DNA of 64,000 bases, taken from positions 10,496,030 to 10,560,029 of the forward strand of contig JAKZAP010000016.1 in assembly GCA_023053575.1 (NCBI GenBank), read 5' to 3'. The stretch comes from Branchinecta lynchi (Eukaryota > Arthropoda > Branchiopoda > Anostraca > Branchinectidae). The notes under the pieces are model-generated. The model was not told where the DNA came from, searched no databases, and saw only the letters and a list, made by a program, of their open reading frames with translations. This document shows positions 33,400-45,482 of this stretch, piece by piece. Numbering within the stretch: the stretch's first letter is position 1; the number at the start of each line of letters is the position of its first letter. Position numbers and translations under genes: made by a program.

Positions 33400-33672
33400 A
33401 TGAACTCAGAAAATCAGGACGATCATAAAGTGATGATGATGATGATGTAATTTTGTTTATGAACCACATACCAGTATCTCCGCCGGACTGGACAGGGAGA
33501 AGCGCCATGCCAATTTTTCGAAAGTCACTCAGGACAGTTGGACCGTCTTAATCAGAGATAATGACACACTCAATTCTAAACACACTAATTCTCTCTCTTT
33601 TCATTATTTTACCATACTCCGTCTTTACCTAGACGGGTTAGAAATAAAATTTAATTTAATTTAATTTAATGA
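33400..33672 (+). mobile_element. LINE-like 3' end with (TTTAA)n tail
   Basis: A GATGATGATG run near 33433, then a non-coding stretch ending TTAGAAATAAAATTTAATTT (from 33639) and further TTTAA units. Read as a retroelement 3' terminus; no RT motif remains. Confidence 0.35.
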
Positions 33673-34277
33673 CACGCTCTACGCGGACTGTATTCAGGTT
33701 TGGTTTTAGCTTGGCAGTGACCCGACTGTATTAAAGATAAATATTCGAAATACATATACGGCCGGAATCTGGCCAAAATGCTTTTGAAACATTTCACCTT
33801 TGTATGTCAATACTTTTTATTCCAAGTGTTTGAAATATGTATGTCGATACCTCCCAAAACTATTTGAAACCCAAAACACATCGAAAATACTGTTTTCTTT
33901 TTGTTGACTCGACCAAGTTTCTGCTCAGCCGTTTGCTATCAATTTGTTTTCTTCTACCAAATTCTAGGTATTTATCCAGATATTGATCGATTTTCTTTGC
34001 TTGAACTTTGCTTGAAGCCAATTGAGATCGAATATCTTGGTGAACATACCGAGGCTTTGAGCCACGTATTGCCAAGGCCCTTGACATTCTTTAAGCACAA
34101 CTATTACTAGATATAATCTTTTCACTATGAACTGGATCAGACAAAACATTTTCGAAGATACCTAAATACTTTCCACCTAAATTTAGCGCCTTGTTAGCGC
34201 TTGTCGCTACCCAGCCTTCCTGCTCTCCAACGAGGTGGCTGAGCGCAAAACGTTTGAAAACTAAACGCACCATGGTT

Positions 34278-35704
34278 AACAAGACCAAAGGTTTCGATGG
34301 GATCCCAAAAATTCAATATCTGATCCAGACAACAGGGTCTTGTCTTAGCCAGATCCAGTCTTCGCCAGACTCCTTGAACATTTTTACAATTAAAATTCAG
34401 AAACTGATTAAGGCAAAATAGCTAATCACCTGAGAAAACCAAGTTCAGATTTGGATTCAGCATGTGTGTTTACCCCTATCATATCTGTTTTGACGAAAAC
34501 TTCCTGCCACTTCTGCTAATTTCCCGGTTCCGGCCGAACTCCAGAACTACTTGTCCGGCGAAAAAAGAAAGCTCAAACAAGAAATCAGGGTATCTTCTTT
34601 CCCCAGTAATGAACATCTAATCAACTTCAAATAGAAATTTAGCTTATAACAAATTTTCCGATTCCAGCCGGATTCCGGTCGAACTATATGTCCGGGTATA
34701 ATATGATTGTCATACAGGGACTCAGCATCTCTTCTTACCCCTAAATCGCTTATCTAATCAACTAGAAATAAAACTTTGACTTCCAACAGTTTTCCGGTTT
34801 TGGCCGGATTCCGGACGAACTATACATGTCCGGGTAGAAACTTGTTTTCACATAAGTATTCAGCATGTCTTCTTGCCCTAAATCGAACATCTAATCAACT
34901 CCAAATAAAACTTTTAATTTTGACAAACTTTCCGGTTTGGGCAGGATTCCGGTCGAAATACTTGTCCGTCGAGAAAATAGTTTTCACCATCGTCTTCAGC
35001 ATGTCTTCCTACCTCTAAATCGAACATCTAATCAACTTCAAATAAAACTTTTACTTTCAACAAACTTTCCGGTTTGGGCCGGATTCCGGGCGAAATACTT
35101 GTCCGTCAAGAAAATAGTTTTCACCATCGTCTTCAGCATGTCTTCCTTCCCCTAAATCGAACATCTAATCAATTTCAAATAAAACTTTTGCTTTCAACAA
35201 ACTTTCCGGTTTGGGCCGGATTCCGGGCGAAATACTTGTCCGTCGAGAAAATAATTTTCACCATCCTCTTCAGCATGTTTTCCTACCCCTAAATCGAACA
35301 TCTAATCAACTTCAAATAAAACTTTTACTTTCAACAAACTTTCCGGTTTTGGCCGGATTCCGGGCGAACTACTTGTCCGATGACAAAATGGTTTTCACCA
35401 TCGTGTTCAGCATGTCTTCTTACCCCATAATCGACTATCACATTCGCTGTTTCAAAACATTTTGTTTGTCCCTTAATTTGAATCCCCTCCCCCACCCCTA
35501 AATGTAGAGCTACAAAGCCCATCTACGAACTTGACTGGTCCGACGACCCAACGAACCCTCGCACCAAGTTTCATCAAAATATCTCATTCCCTTCGAGAGT
35601 TATCGTGCTTACAGACGGACGGACGAATGGCCGGACGGACGGACAGACGGACAACTTTTGCGATGTCATAGGTATCCCTCCACTTACGTTTTGGGATCCC
35701 AAAA
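34278..35704 (+). mobile_element. F1 repeat, copy D (best-preserved)
   Basis: AACAAGACCAAAGGTTTCGA start and TTTTGGGATCCCAAAA end. The core has about six units with a 137-base period; chance ORFs starting at 34937, 35074 and 35211 are exactly 137 apart. Units carry ACATCTAATCAACTTCAAA, TTTCCGG and CTTGTCCG. The 3' head has ACGGACGGACAGACGG. Confidence 0.85.
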
Positions 35705-36105
35705 AGTGAGAAAACTAAGAGAATAAAAGTCAAATAAAAAACAGAAGATTCTCTGAAAGACTTCGGTGAAGATTTCGGGAAACTTTGTGTTTGCGACGGG
35801 CAAACTTGATACGTCCGAAAAAACGCTAAACATTCATAGGGACAAGATGAAACAATGTAGATAGGTGGCGATTTTAGAAGCTTGTAATTCTATAAGGGAG
35901 CTAGGCCTATTATAAAAGTCAGAATAAGCAAGAGGTGTCCTTTTAAGGCAAAATTACTACTTTTTGATACTATTGTAACGAGTGGCCCGCACACTCTGGG
36001 AAAATTCCAGGTCTACTTGAAAGATTGCCATGGGCTTCGAATCTAATCTGAGCCCGCCTTCTGGGAGACGCACGGCCTAGCTAGACCGACAGTTATGGTT
36101 CGGAT

Positions 36106-36376
36106 CAGAGCAAAAGAATTCTAGAGAGTACCTCGCAAACTTTGAAAAAGTGACACACAGGCAAATCGAAGCAACACTAGCTCAACTAGTGGATAAGAAC
36201 ATCCCTACCGAAACTCAACCAATAGCAGAGCAGAATTAATTTGCTCTGACCATTAGTTGACGAGCGCTGGCTAGCATCTACGTCCGCCGATGCACACGAA
36301 CAAAGCGACGGAGGCCCTCTTTTGATGCATGGGAAGAAGTTATTCTAGAGTTATACTCTAGAGTTATTTTGCTCTG
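36106..36376. mobile_element. hAT-like MITE, family M2, copy 2
   Basis: Ends CAGAGCAAAAGAATTCTAG and CTAGAGTTATTTTGCTCTG form an inverted repeat. The 8-bp flanks GTTCGGAT and GCTCGGTT match at 6 of 8. Paralogue at 16712-16971. Confidence 0.65.
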
Positions 36377-36496
36377 GCTCGGTTTGCTTGCACACTGGTC
36401 AGAGTGACGGTATTAGCGTTGGGTCGTTTTTTTTTTTCAATTGTATTATGGGACATTTTTCCAGTCGTAAGCAAATGGAAACGATCGTAAACAATA

Positions 36497-36855
36497 GTTG
36501 TGTTTTCGCAGATATCATGGTATCTGATACCACGGTCTAAAGTCGTTTTTGCAGTTATCGTGGTATCTGATACCACGGTCAAAAGGCGTTTTTGCAGTTA
36601 TCGTGGTATCTGGCAGGTTATCGTGGTATCAGATATTCAGATACTACGGTTCGACCGTGGTAACTGGTCGTGGTATCTGAAAAGTGGACTCACTTTCATC
36701 AAATTTTGTCAGATTGGTGAGAAAGAAGCTTAGCACTTAGTAATGTAACTGGATATCTGTTTTTCTTTTGGGATGACTTCGAAAAGTGCAGTTTCGGCAA
36801 TAGTAATATTTGCAGAGCACTGTGTATCAGATACCACGATAACTGCAAAAACGAC
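36497..36855. mobile_element. palindromic repeat M5, copy 2
   Basis: Repeated GTGGTATCTGATACCACGG blocks joined by CGTTTTTGCAGTTATCG. The ends GTTGTGTTTTCGCAGAT and (reversed) GTCGTTTTTGCAGTTAT are inverted. Related to 46871-47383. Confidence 0.6.
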
Positions 36856-37150
36856 TAATTGCAGTAGCAAAAACGACTAAAATACATTCGTATTTTACGA
36901 CCGGAACCAGTTGTTTCCAGTTGAAAACAGTTGTTTAAGATCGTAGTTTTACGATTGGAAATGATTCTTTCCAATGGTTATTTTACGACTGAAAACAAAT
37001 GTTCCAGTTGTATTTTTACGATCTAAAATAGTTGTTTCACGTAAATAGTTGTAAAATTTACATTTCAGATTTACCGTTTCAGTTAAACTATTTTGATCGT
37101 TTACAACTCAACAAAATTCAAGTTACCTACTAGCGTTGTTAAAAATCAGG
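36856..37150. repeat. degenerate ACAGTTGTTT/TTTACGA repeat
   Basis: Short motifs such as CAGTTGTTTCCAGTTG and TTTTACGATTGGAA recur at irregular spacing beside M5 copy 2 and reach close to the Ig exon's intron. No coding. Confidence 0.45.
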
Positions 37151-37294
37151 TCCTGTTTCAGGACTTGAAAACCAAACCAGCTGTTTCCAACTGGAAACAA
37201 CTGAAAACGATCGAAAGCAACTGAAAATGTCCTAATTGGCAAACTGGACAAACCTCGCCATAATTCTTATTTGCGCTCATTTTAACGCTCTTAC

Positions 37295-37464
37295 CTGCAG
37301 CGACAACGTGAAAAGCACAGGGATGCTCTTGAAGTCCAACACTACTTTTCGCCCAACAAAGAACTGTTCCGAACTCGACATCTGTGGTTGGCACGTAGCG
37401 CAGGATAGATGTCGCCCCGGTCGAAGTGAAGTTAGCCGCCGGTAGTAACTTCACCTTACCGTTT
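37295..37464 (-). CDS. Sidestep-like gene, Ig-domain second-half exon
   Basis: Minus strand. The acceptor TTTTTTTGTTAG precedes 37464 and the donor CAG/GTAAGAG follows 37295. The exon is 170 nt: 1 nt completing the previous codon, 56 codons, then 1 nt. The peptide carries the second half of an Ig fold: SILRYVPTTDVEFGTVLCWA, with the second Ig cysteine in LCW, then GLQEHPCAFHVVAA. In the Sidestep family this same segment joins the last Ig domain to FN3. It joins in phase with 56213-56345 upstream and 25436-25744 downstream, giving a split Glu codon before KPDP. Confidence 0.9.
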
Positions 37465-37598
37465 CTAACAAAAAAAAGGTAATTAAAAGTTAAAACAGCA
37501 TGCTAAAACACAGTTTCTGTTCAGCCATTCGGGATGCGCGAATGTGCGTGCCATCTGTTTTGCTTAAAACGGGGACCTGTCAGGTAGCTTTGGTTATT

Positions 37599-38840
37599 TA
37601 TGGCACTTGTCCTTCTTCTAAGTGCCATATAGTGATCGCAGTTTCTGTCCGTCCGTCGGTCAGTCGGTCGGTCGGTCGGTCCGGGTTTTGCTAGTTCGGG
37701 CACTTCCACATAAGCTAGGACGATGAAACTTGGCAGAGGGACCCGAAATGATTAAGTTGGAAATAGTGATTTTCCCGGATCCGAGTATTGTGGGGGGAGT
37801 GGATGGAGGGAAATCCGGAATCTTGAGGTATTTATAACTTTTGAACGGGTGATCGGATCTTACGGATCTTAATGAAGTTGGATATTTGTAAAGAACTCGT
37901 GCCTCAGACGACCCACTTAAAATCCGGACCGGATTCGGTAACTTTTGGGGGAGCTGGAGGGGGGAACCCGAAATCTTGGGAAATGCTTAGAGTGGGTGGA
38001 TCGGGACGAAACTTGGTGGGAAGAACGCGCACAAGCCCTAGATACATCATTGGCATAACCGGACCGAATTCGGGCACTCTGAGGGGAGCTGGGGGGGGGG
38101 CGGAATCCGGTGATCCCGCCAGTTCGGTTCTAGGAAGATGAAATTTGGTAGCCATATCAGGGACCCGAACAGAGTGCTTTGTGAATAGTCTTTTCCCCGA
38201 TCCGACCATCATAGGGGGAGTGAGGGATGGGTAATCCGGAAATTATTAACATGCATAAACTTTGGAAGAGGGGATTGGACGTGCATGAAACTTGACAAGT
38301 GTCTAGAACATGTGCCTCAGATGTTCCTTTTCAAATCCGGACCGGATACAATAACTGGGAGGGGGGGAGGGCTGGGAAAGGGCACCGGAAATCTTCTGAA
38401 AGGCTCAGATTCGAGGGATTGGGATGGAACTTGGTGGGAAGAACAAGCAAGCTATACATAACTGACAAAACAGGACTGTATCGTGTCACAGTGAGGGATT
38501 TAGACGGGGGTTTACCGGAATTCCGGTGATCTCGAGTTAGGGTACTTCCAGATGTGGTAGGACCATGAAACTTGGCAGGCATTTTAGGGATTCTACAATA
38601 CTGACTTGAAAAAGTCCCTTCCCCGATCCAATCATCGTGGGGGGAGTAGAGGGGTCGGAATTCCGCAATCTAGTGACATTCACAACTTTGGAACGGGTGA
38701 TCGAACGTGCATGCAACTTGGTAAGTATTAAGAACAAGTGTCTCGGATGTTCAGTTCAAGTCTGGACCGGATCTGATCATTTTGGCGGGGGGGGGGGGGA
38801 GCTGGAGGGGGCACCTGAAATCTCCTTTCCTTGCATAAGC
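37599..38840 (+). mobile_element. F2 repeat, copy d (3' truncated)
   Basis: Hairpin TATGGCACTT...AAGTGCCATA (37599-37629), then a GTCCGTCGGTCAGTCGGTCG run, the phrase AGGACGATGAAACTTGGCAG and several GATGAAACTTGGTGGGAAGA units with G runs at 38091 and 38786. The AATAAA-type tail is missing. Confidence 0.75.
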
Positions 38841-39089
38841 ATCATGTACCATCGCTGAATATTTAGCAGTTGAGTATCAGTTTAGGCCTATAATTTTGAA
38901 AATCAGCTCATCTCTGCGAACATGTTCAATGTCACATTCCGTTTTTATTTCTGGTCTTGCCCGAAATAGGTTGCTCCATAGGGCAAAAATGTTTCATGAC
39001 CGAAATCTTTACAGGTATTGATGCTGTCCCACAAGAAAGGTCCAATGAGACTGTTTAGCTCAAACCTTTAAGCCATCACTTCTCTTTGC

Positions 39090-39925
39090 CTGGATGACTG
39101 CGACCTTCTCCCCATTCCACCGCCCTTCCGTATCCGAGTTATCAATCCATCGCTACTCCAGCTATTTTGGGTCGGCAAGACACTTTCAACAATGCAAATC
39201 GTCAAAGTTCCAACGACATTGTCGAGGGCGAACCTTCACGCCATCACTTCAATCTCTTTACCTGGATGACTACGACCTTCCCCCATTCCACCGCCCTTCC
39301 GTATCCGAGTTATTACTCCATCGCTACTCCAGCTATTTTGGGTCGGCAATACACTTTCAACAATGCAAATCGTCAAAGTTCCAACGACATTGTCGAGGGC
39401 GAACCTTAACGCCATCACTTCAATCTCTTTACCTGGATGACTACGACCTTCCCCCATTCCACCGCCCTTCCGTATCCGAGTTATTACTCCATCGCTACTC
39501 CAGCTATTTTGGGTCGGCAATACACTTTCAACAATGCAAATCGTCAAAGTTCCAACGACATTGTCGAGGGCGAACCTTCACGCCATCACTTCAATCTCTT
39601 TACCTGGATGACTACGACCTTCCCCCATTCCACCGCCCTTCCGTATCCGAGTTATTACTCCATCGCTACTCCAGCTATTTTGGGTCGGCAATTCACATTC
39701 AACAATGCAAATCGTCAAAGTTCCAACGACATTGTCGAGGGCGAACCTTCACGCCACCACTTCAATCTCTTTACCTGGATGACTACGACCTTCCCCCCCA
39801 TTCCACCGCCCTTCCATATCCGAGTTATTACTCCATCGCTACTCCAGCTATTTTGGGTCGGCAAGACACTTTCGACAATGCAAATCGTCAAAGTTCCAAC
39901 GACATTGTCGAGGGCGAACCATCAC
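39090..39925 (+). repeat. 171-bp satellite, five units
   Basis: CCAACGACATTGTCGAGGGC recurs at 39210, 39381 and three further times at about 171-base steps. The units are almost identical. Because 171 is a multiple of 3, the array is open across long frames on both strands (281 codons in one); these are taken as accidental. Confidence 0.9.
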
Positions 39926-40059
39926 GTCAAGCCCTGTAGCTGAACAATAATAATAATAACAACGTTTATTTCCTGAATAGCTCATATAATTACTCGCTAG
40001 CGTCGGATTGTCACCCACAATTCTTAACACGGCTAAAATTTAATAATCACTTCTCAATA

Positions 40060-40700
40060 ATTACCTTAAATTACCTTAAAATTACCTTAATGAGCATGAG
40101 CACTACCTCATCCTCTCCCTGTCCTATCGTCTGTTATCGATCCATCTCTATTCCTGCTCTTTAGAGCACCTCCACACTTCACACAACGCATATATTCAAG
40201 TTTCAATGACAAAGTCGAGGAGGAACTTTCAAGTGAGCCACAGACCCTCTCCACGCCCACCACCCTACCGTCCAAGTTATCAATTCATCTCTATTCGTGC
40301 TCTTTTGAAACACCTCCAAACTTCCAACAATGCAGATCTTCGAAGTTCCAGTGAGGTAGTCGAGGACGAACCTTCGAGGGGCCACGACCTCCCCCCCACT
40401 CCCACCACCCAACCGTCCGAGTCATCAATCCGTCTCTGTTGCTCTCACGGAACACCACCCCCTTCCAACACTCTTCAAATTTGAGCTCGTTAAGGACAAA
40501 TCTTTCAGCCATCGCCTTAAGCCCATCCTGAGTGAGCCACGACCTCCCCCCCCCCATACTAACCGCCCTTTCGCCAGAGTTATCGATCCATAGCAACTCA
40601 AGACATTTGGGAACGCCACTACACTTCCAACAACGCTCCTACAGAGCTGTTTTGTTTTGGACAATCAGCCAGGCATTTACTAAAAACGTCTAAGCTGCGG
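40060..40700 (+). repeat. degenerate relatives of the 171-bp satellite
   Basis: About three to four diverged units with the same order of landmarks: TCGATCCATCTCTATTC, CACCTCCA, AACAATGCA, GTCGAGGACGAACCTTCGA. They are interpreted as older flanking repeats of the homogeneous array. Confidence 0.6.
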
Positions 40701-40861
40701 ACCTTAGAGGCAAATGCCCGGAAACAGCGTATATAAACAGCACCAACAAGACTTTCCAAGATATAGATCTCTGAGATCTAACGCACTGATTTCGAAAGGA
40801 AAAATGAATGAGAAAGGAAAATTCGAAGGGCTCACCACTCTCCACCACTTGGTGTACACCA

Positions 40862-41160
40862 TGTTGCGCCACCCATCCGCCACGCGCGCCACTCGTCCGC
40901 CATAAGCGCCACTCTTCCGCCACGCGCGCCACTCATCCCCACGCGCGCCACTTATCCGCCAAGCGCGCCACTCGTCCGCCACGCGTGCCACCAGCCCGAC
41001 TCTTGCTAAAAAATAGCTATTTTCTGCCACGCGCGCCACCCTTTCACCACGCGCCCCACCCTTCCGCCACGAGCCCCACCCATCCGCCAGGCACGTCACC
41101 CTTCCGCCATGCGCGCCACCCTTCCGCAACACGCGCGCCACCCGCCACACGGTATACACC
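40862..41160 (+). repeat. CG-rich minisatellite, about 18-bp unit
   Basis: Repeats of CACGCGCGCCACYCWTCCGC with many variants, interrupted once near 41005-41030. Markedly richer in GC and CpG than its surroundings. Confidence 0.8.
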
Positions 41161-41424
41161 GATTTTGAGAGTGGGCAACCTCTCGCGAAAATCCCACCTT
41201 AAAGTTTATCTGAGAAGCCCATTGTTTCCACTCCTATCGATTTACCGTGATATCTCACGCTTTTTCTTCAATTCTCATAATAGGAAATAAAATCTCATGA
41301 TCTCATGCCAATCTACAGATAAACGAACACTTGATAAGAGGCGCGAAATTAATTGATCATTGCCATAAAAGTCTGATTAATTTTTCTCTTATAAGAGAAA
41401 AAGGAATGTTTTTTTTTTGCACAC

Positions 41425-41600
41425 CCAAGTGCCATGTAGCAATTGTAATGTCTGTGGGTCTTTCCCTGTTTTGCTAGTTTGAGCACTTCAGTATTAGCTA
41501 GGGCAGTAGGCCTATCAGGGACCTGACGAGATGGACTTGGCTATTGTTACTTCCCTTATCCGGTAATCATGGGGGAATGGAGGGATAGTTATAGTTGCGA
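41425..41600 (+). mobile_element. F2 repeat, copy e (5' fragment)
   Basis: AAGTGCCATGTAGCAATTG, TTGCTAGTTTGAGCACTTC and GCCTATCAGGGACC match the 5' part of F2 copies at 37.6 kb. The rest is missing. Confidence 0.5.
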
Positions 41601-42140
41601 ATAATGTCGACTGCTGTTAGCATTGTTTCGAGAGAAATAATGGTACAGTGATGTTCACAACAATCATTCCTCTCGTCTAGTATTAATGGTTTCACCATTT
41701 AAATTCCCCCCTTTAAAGTTTAACTGAAAAGCCAGCATATTTTAAAATCTTGGCTTCGCATACACTCCGCTGAGAGGCTTTTCATTTCTTCACTTTGAGC
41801 TCTAGTAGTGATATCCAGAATATGCACTAATAGCCCGACAAGACAAAGTTCATCCCGGCGCGGAGAATTTAAATTACAAAGAAACGTGTATTTCAGCAGC
41901 TAAAGGAGAGAAACTCAGGAAATCTTCAACTCGGGTATATGTAAGTGAATAAGTGACGGGTAACTAGACTGTCGTATCTCAGCTCTGTTCGGTTAAACTT
42001 TAAGTGAAGACACGACCTTCATGCGGTACATTCTGATCCACCTGGCGACATCTCACTGATCTTCACACTTGCCTTTCTTTCAATATTTACGATGCGCATC
42101 ATGGTCTCGATGATTACTTGCGAGAGACTCATTCGTTAGA

Positions 42141-43980
42141 AACAAGAAAAAGTTTCGACCCGATCCCACTAATTTGGTGTTTATTGGACTTCTTGGTCCA
42201 GATAATCGGGTCTTGCAGATGGTCTCCGCCAGATACCGTAAACATGTTGTTTTCCCCCAGTTCAGATTTCCCAGAATGGGGTAAGATTATGACCGGAACA
42301 CCAATGCTAGTCAAAAATCGTAGACTATTCCGATCCAACTTGTTCCGTAAAGAACATAACAACATATTGTGCTGGTGCGTTATACACAACCTTTTTAAAT
42401 TTATCCGAGGATTTTGTTAATTCTGACTATTTCCGACTCCGCTCGTCCGATTTACCCGCTATTAAGACAATACAAAGTAGATCGATTCTGTCCTATTATC
42501 TTCATACCGAACACAAGACATTTACTAGAAGCGTAAAAGACCAAAAGTGCTGGTTTTCCACGGGCTAGGGTTAGACGACTGATCCGCTGAGAAAAGAAAG
42601 AATTTATTATGAATTTTACGTGCATGTTTGCCCTCAAATCAAAGCTCTAAACCACTTCGGAAGTAACTTTCACTTTTCTGAAATTTCTGGGATGTAGAAT
42701 TCTGGACAAATTCCTTGCCCAATGAAAAATTGAAGTTCAGTTATGGATTCATCATTTATCTTTCTCCCTGCTCGAATCTCTAATCGACTTCAGAAGAAAA
42801 AAAAAAAATTTACTTTAACCAATTCAGGTTTTGGCTGGATCCCAGACGAACTGCTTATCCGTCAAGGAAATCAAGTTCGAAAATGGACGAAGCATGTCTC
42901 CTGACCCCTAAACTGAATCTTTAAAGCACAATTGGACTTTACTTTGTATTAAATGCTTCACAAATAAATATTTCCGACTTCCTTTAGAAGGCGCTACGAA
43001 AATCGGCAGTTTTCTTGTTATCCCTTGTCTTTACCTCTCTGAGATTTCGGCGATCCAAATCTTAGGAGCTGGGATACCATGGCAGAAATTCAGAAACTCC
43101 CAGCAATGCTTGATAGAAAAGGATATATTTGAGATGTCACCAAAGTCAGGCCGCAGATATAGTTTTCCTGATTGTCCTAGTGTTTCATCAGAAGTTCCAT
43201 GGCTTAAAGTGACTATTAAAAGTTTTTCTTTGAGGAATAGTGTTGTGAAGCTTGATTAACTTGCTTTATAAAGCGTACCAGAATATGCAATAAGCTTCAA
43301 AAACGAATAACCTATTCAAATTTGAATTATACAAGCTGATTTATGCATAAAAAAAAGATCTACTAAGTATCATAAGAAACATCACTTTTATCTTTGTCCA
43401 AGCTAGTGAATTGAGCATGTACTGTCCCAAAAAATTACGCTTTGAAATATCACAGAGAGGAAACTGCTGAAAAAGCTGCTGATCTAGGGGTAAGCATTGT
43501 CCCTAGGTTGTTACAGAGTGGGATTGGAGTAGTTTGATGTGCCCATTGAACTTTAATCAAGTTTATATTCTACAAAATTTCCAGTTTTGGCCGGATTCCA
43601 GATTAACTACTAGAAACGAATTCAGCATGCCTCATTACCCCTAGATCGAACCTCTAATCAACTTCAGTAAACCTTTTACTTTAACAAAAATTTTCCGGTT
43701 CTAGCCGGCCGAACCTCATATTCGGATTCAGCATGCCTCTACCCCTAAACACTATCTCCTCAGCTTTAAAAAAAAAAAAATCGTACCTTAATTTGAAGCC
43801 GCTTCCCCACCCCTAAACATAGAGGTACAGAGCCCATCTACGAACTTCACCTGTACTTTGCTGTACTACTCCTTCGAGATTTATCTGCTAACAGATGGAC
43901 AGGAAGACAGACAGACAGACGGACGGACAAGCTTTACGGAGTCATCGGTATCCCATCACTATTGTTTTCGGATCTCAAAA
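42141..43980 (+). mobile_element. F1 repeat, copy E (diverged, long)
   Basis: Start AACAAGAAAAAGTTTCGACC, end TTTTCGGATCTCAAAA: both termini are mutated versions of the family ends. Diverged core units and GACAGACAGACAGACGGACG near 43908. Confidence 0.65.
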
Positions 43981-44269
43981 ACGGTTATTTGAATATGTCT
44001 GTGTGTTTTGCGAGAAGTAAAAGGGCTTGGAGAAAGGCTTGAAACAACCAAAGCCGTCGGTAATTTGTTAAAAGCAGAGCCTGGTATTCATCTATTTTAG
44101 AATATAGTAACAAAAAGTAAACAAGGTGAGGAGTTCTTTAAGTACTGTTTGGTTTTGTATCACCATCATTGCCACGGCGTCCAGATTTCGTGCTAACACA
44201 TTTCAATTATTCAACTATTCTGTCATTTCGTGTATATTCATGAAACAGCCGACGCAAAGTGCCCTCTTT

Positions 44270-45172
44270 CACTTGACTGGATCCGGTACAGACTTGACAT
44301 GGAACAACGGAGGCGATAGCTTTGTCCACTTGCCGAGTTCATTCACCCGATCACACAATCAAAAGTTATGCATGCCACTAGATTCTGGATTCCCCATCAT
44401 GGATTTGAAACGGGTCTTCTGATACACAAGAGGCCTTTTTCCGCGACACAACTGTAGGCCACACACTTCCGAGCGTTTGTCGCGGAAACAGGATTGTGTG
44501 CCACACAGTCGAGCCACTAGTTGAAACTCGCGGAAGCGCCGTTTTTTGTTTTTTTTGCGGTAATTTGAAGAACTGAAAATAAAAATAAAATTCATGTAAA
44601 ATCTCAATAAATAGAACTCCAGGCTTATTTCCTTACCATTCTGTACAAAAAGCATTCTCAGTTTTAAGTCTATATGTCTCAGTTTTAAGTTTGACACTAT
44701 TTCGCTGCTGAATTTGAATTTCCCGTCAGAATCGAGAAACAAAATCGACAATCACCTCGCCAGTTGTTTGTCAAATTTGAGCCACAAAGCGAGCCACGAA
44801 AATCCTGTTGGTCGCGGTTACACACTTGAGGGCCCCTCGAAAGACCGCGGAAACACTCTTTTCTAGCCACAGTCGACCCACAAACTGTTTGTGGGAGCAC
44901 GGAAAAACGCCCAAGGTCTTTCCAAATATCAGGTTTCTTTAAGATCCCAGCACCCATTCGAAAGTTATACAAACCCGGGTTTCCCAGATTTCCCCGCCCT
45001 CCACCTCCCCCAGAGTTAGTCTGGTCCAAGTTAATCTGGTCGGGTCCTTGATATCCCTGCGTATCCCTGCCGGGTTTCATCGTCCTAACTTATGTGGAAG
45101 TGCCCGAACTTGCAAAACCCGGACCGACCGACCGACAGAAACTGCGACCGCTATATGGCACTTCACCGAAGG
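44270..45172 (-). mobile_element. F2 repeat, copy f, interrupted
   Basis: Reverse F2 phrases lie on both sides of an insertion: AAAGTTATGCATGCCACTAG (44361) and AAGGTCTTTCCAAATATCAG (44911). The 5' end is at the right, TATATGGCACTTC (45152). Confidence 0.6.
44420..44908. mobile_element. MITE-like insertion inside F2 copy f
   Basis: Sequence foreign to F2 with weak inverted ends (GGCCTTTTTCCGCG and, reversed, GGCGTTTTTCCGTG). Boundaries approximate. Confidence 0.4.
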
Positions 45173-45179
45173 TCAAACA

Positions 45180-45302
45180 GATCAGCCTTCTGTCATTCAG
45201 TTGCTGAAACGAAGGCGATGGATTGTCTTTTCTTTCATACTCCATTTGTGACTTGTGTCTTAAAAATGGGAAATAAATTTCATTCATTCATTCATTCACA
45301 TA
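45180..45302 (+). mobile_element. retroelement 3' tail
   Basis: Ends GGGAAATAAATTTCATTCAT with further ATTC units, an AATAAA signal running into a four-base tandem tail. No coding part retained. Confidence 0.35.
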
Positions 45303-45482
45303 CTTGGGACACGTTCTTCGTATATAGAAGAGAGCCGGCTTCCTCGAACAACCTATGACTGGAAGCATGACGATAGAAGAAAGCAAGGGCGCCCCCAAAA
45401 CAGATTGAGGCGAATATGAGGTTTGTTTGAAGCCAAGCTGACCATTCATTTCAAATAAAATAGAAAAAAGAGATTTTGGGCT

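Larger units (their letters stand above)
25745..37294 (-). other. intron of the Sidestep-like gene, 11.5 kb
   Basis: Between the Ig exon donor (GTAAGAG) and the FN3 exon acceptor. It is filled with repeats listed separately: F2, LINE, F1 copies C and D, foldbacks and MITEs. Stretches not listed separately (25760-26300, 27661-28600, 29661-30000, 31711-32396, 32700-33400, 33671-34277, 35705-36105) showed no gene. 25800-26280 has small hairpins and F2-like TCTCGTGATCCCCAAGGA. Confidence 0.75.

Noticed and set aside
34937..35501. Series of similar plus-strand frames (RIPGEILVRRENSFHH-like)
   Set aside because: They are frames of the 137-bp F1 core, spaced exactly 137 bases, and shift frame every unit.
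39094..39939. 281-codon repetitive protein in the 171-bp array
   Set aside because: Other frames and the opposite strand are also open for long stretches because the unit is 57 codons. There is no start context or coding bias.
39090..40700. CRISPR-like array
   Set aside because: The repeats are contiguous 171-bp units without unique spacers, and the genome is eukaryotic.
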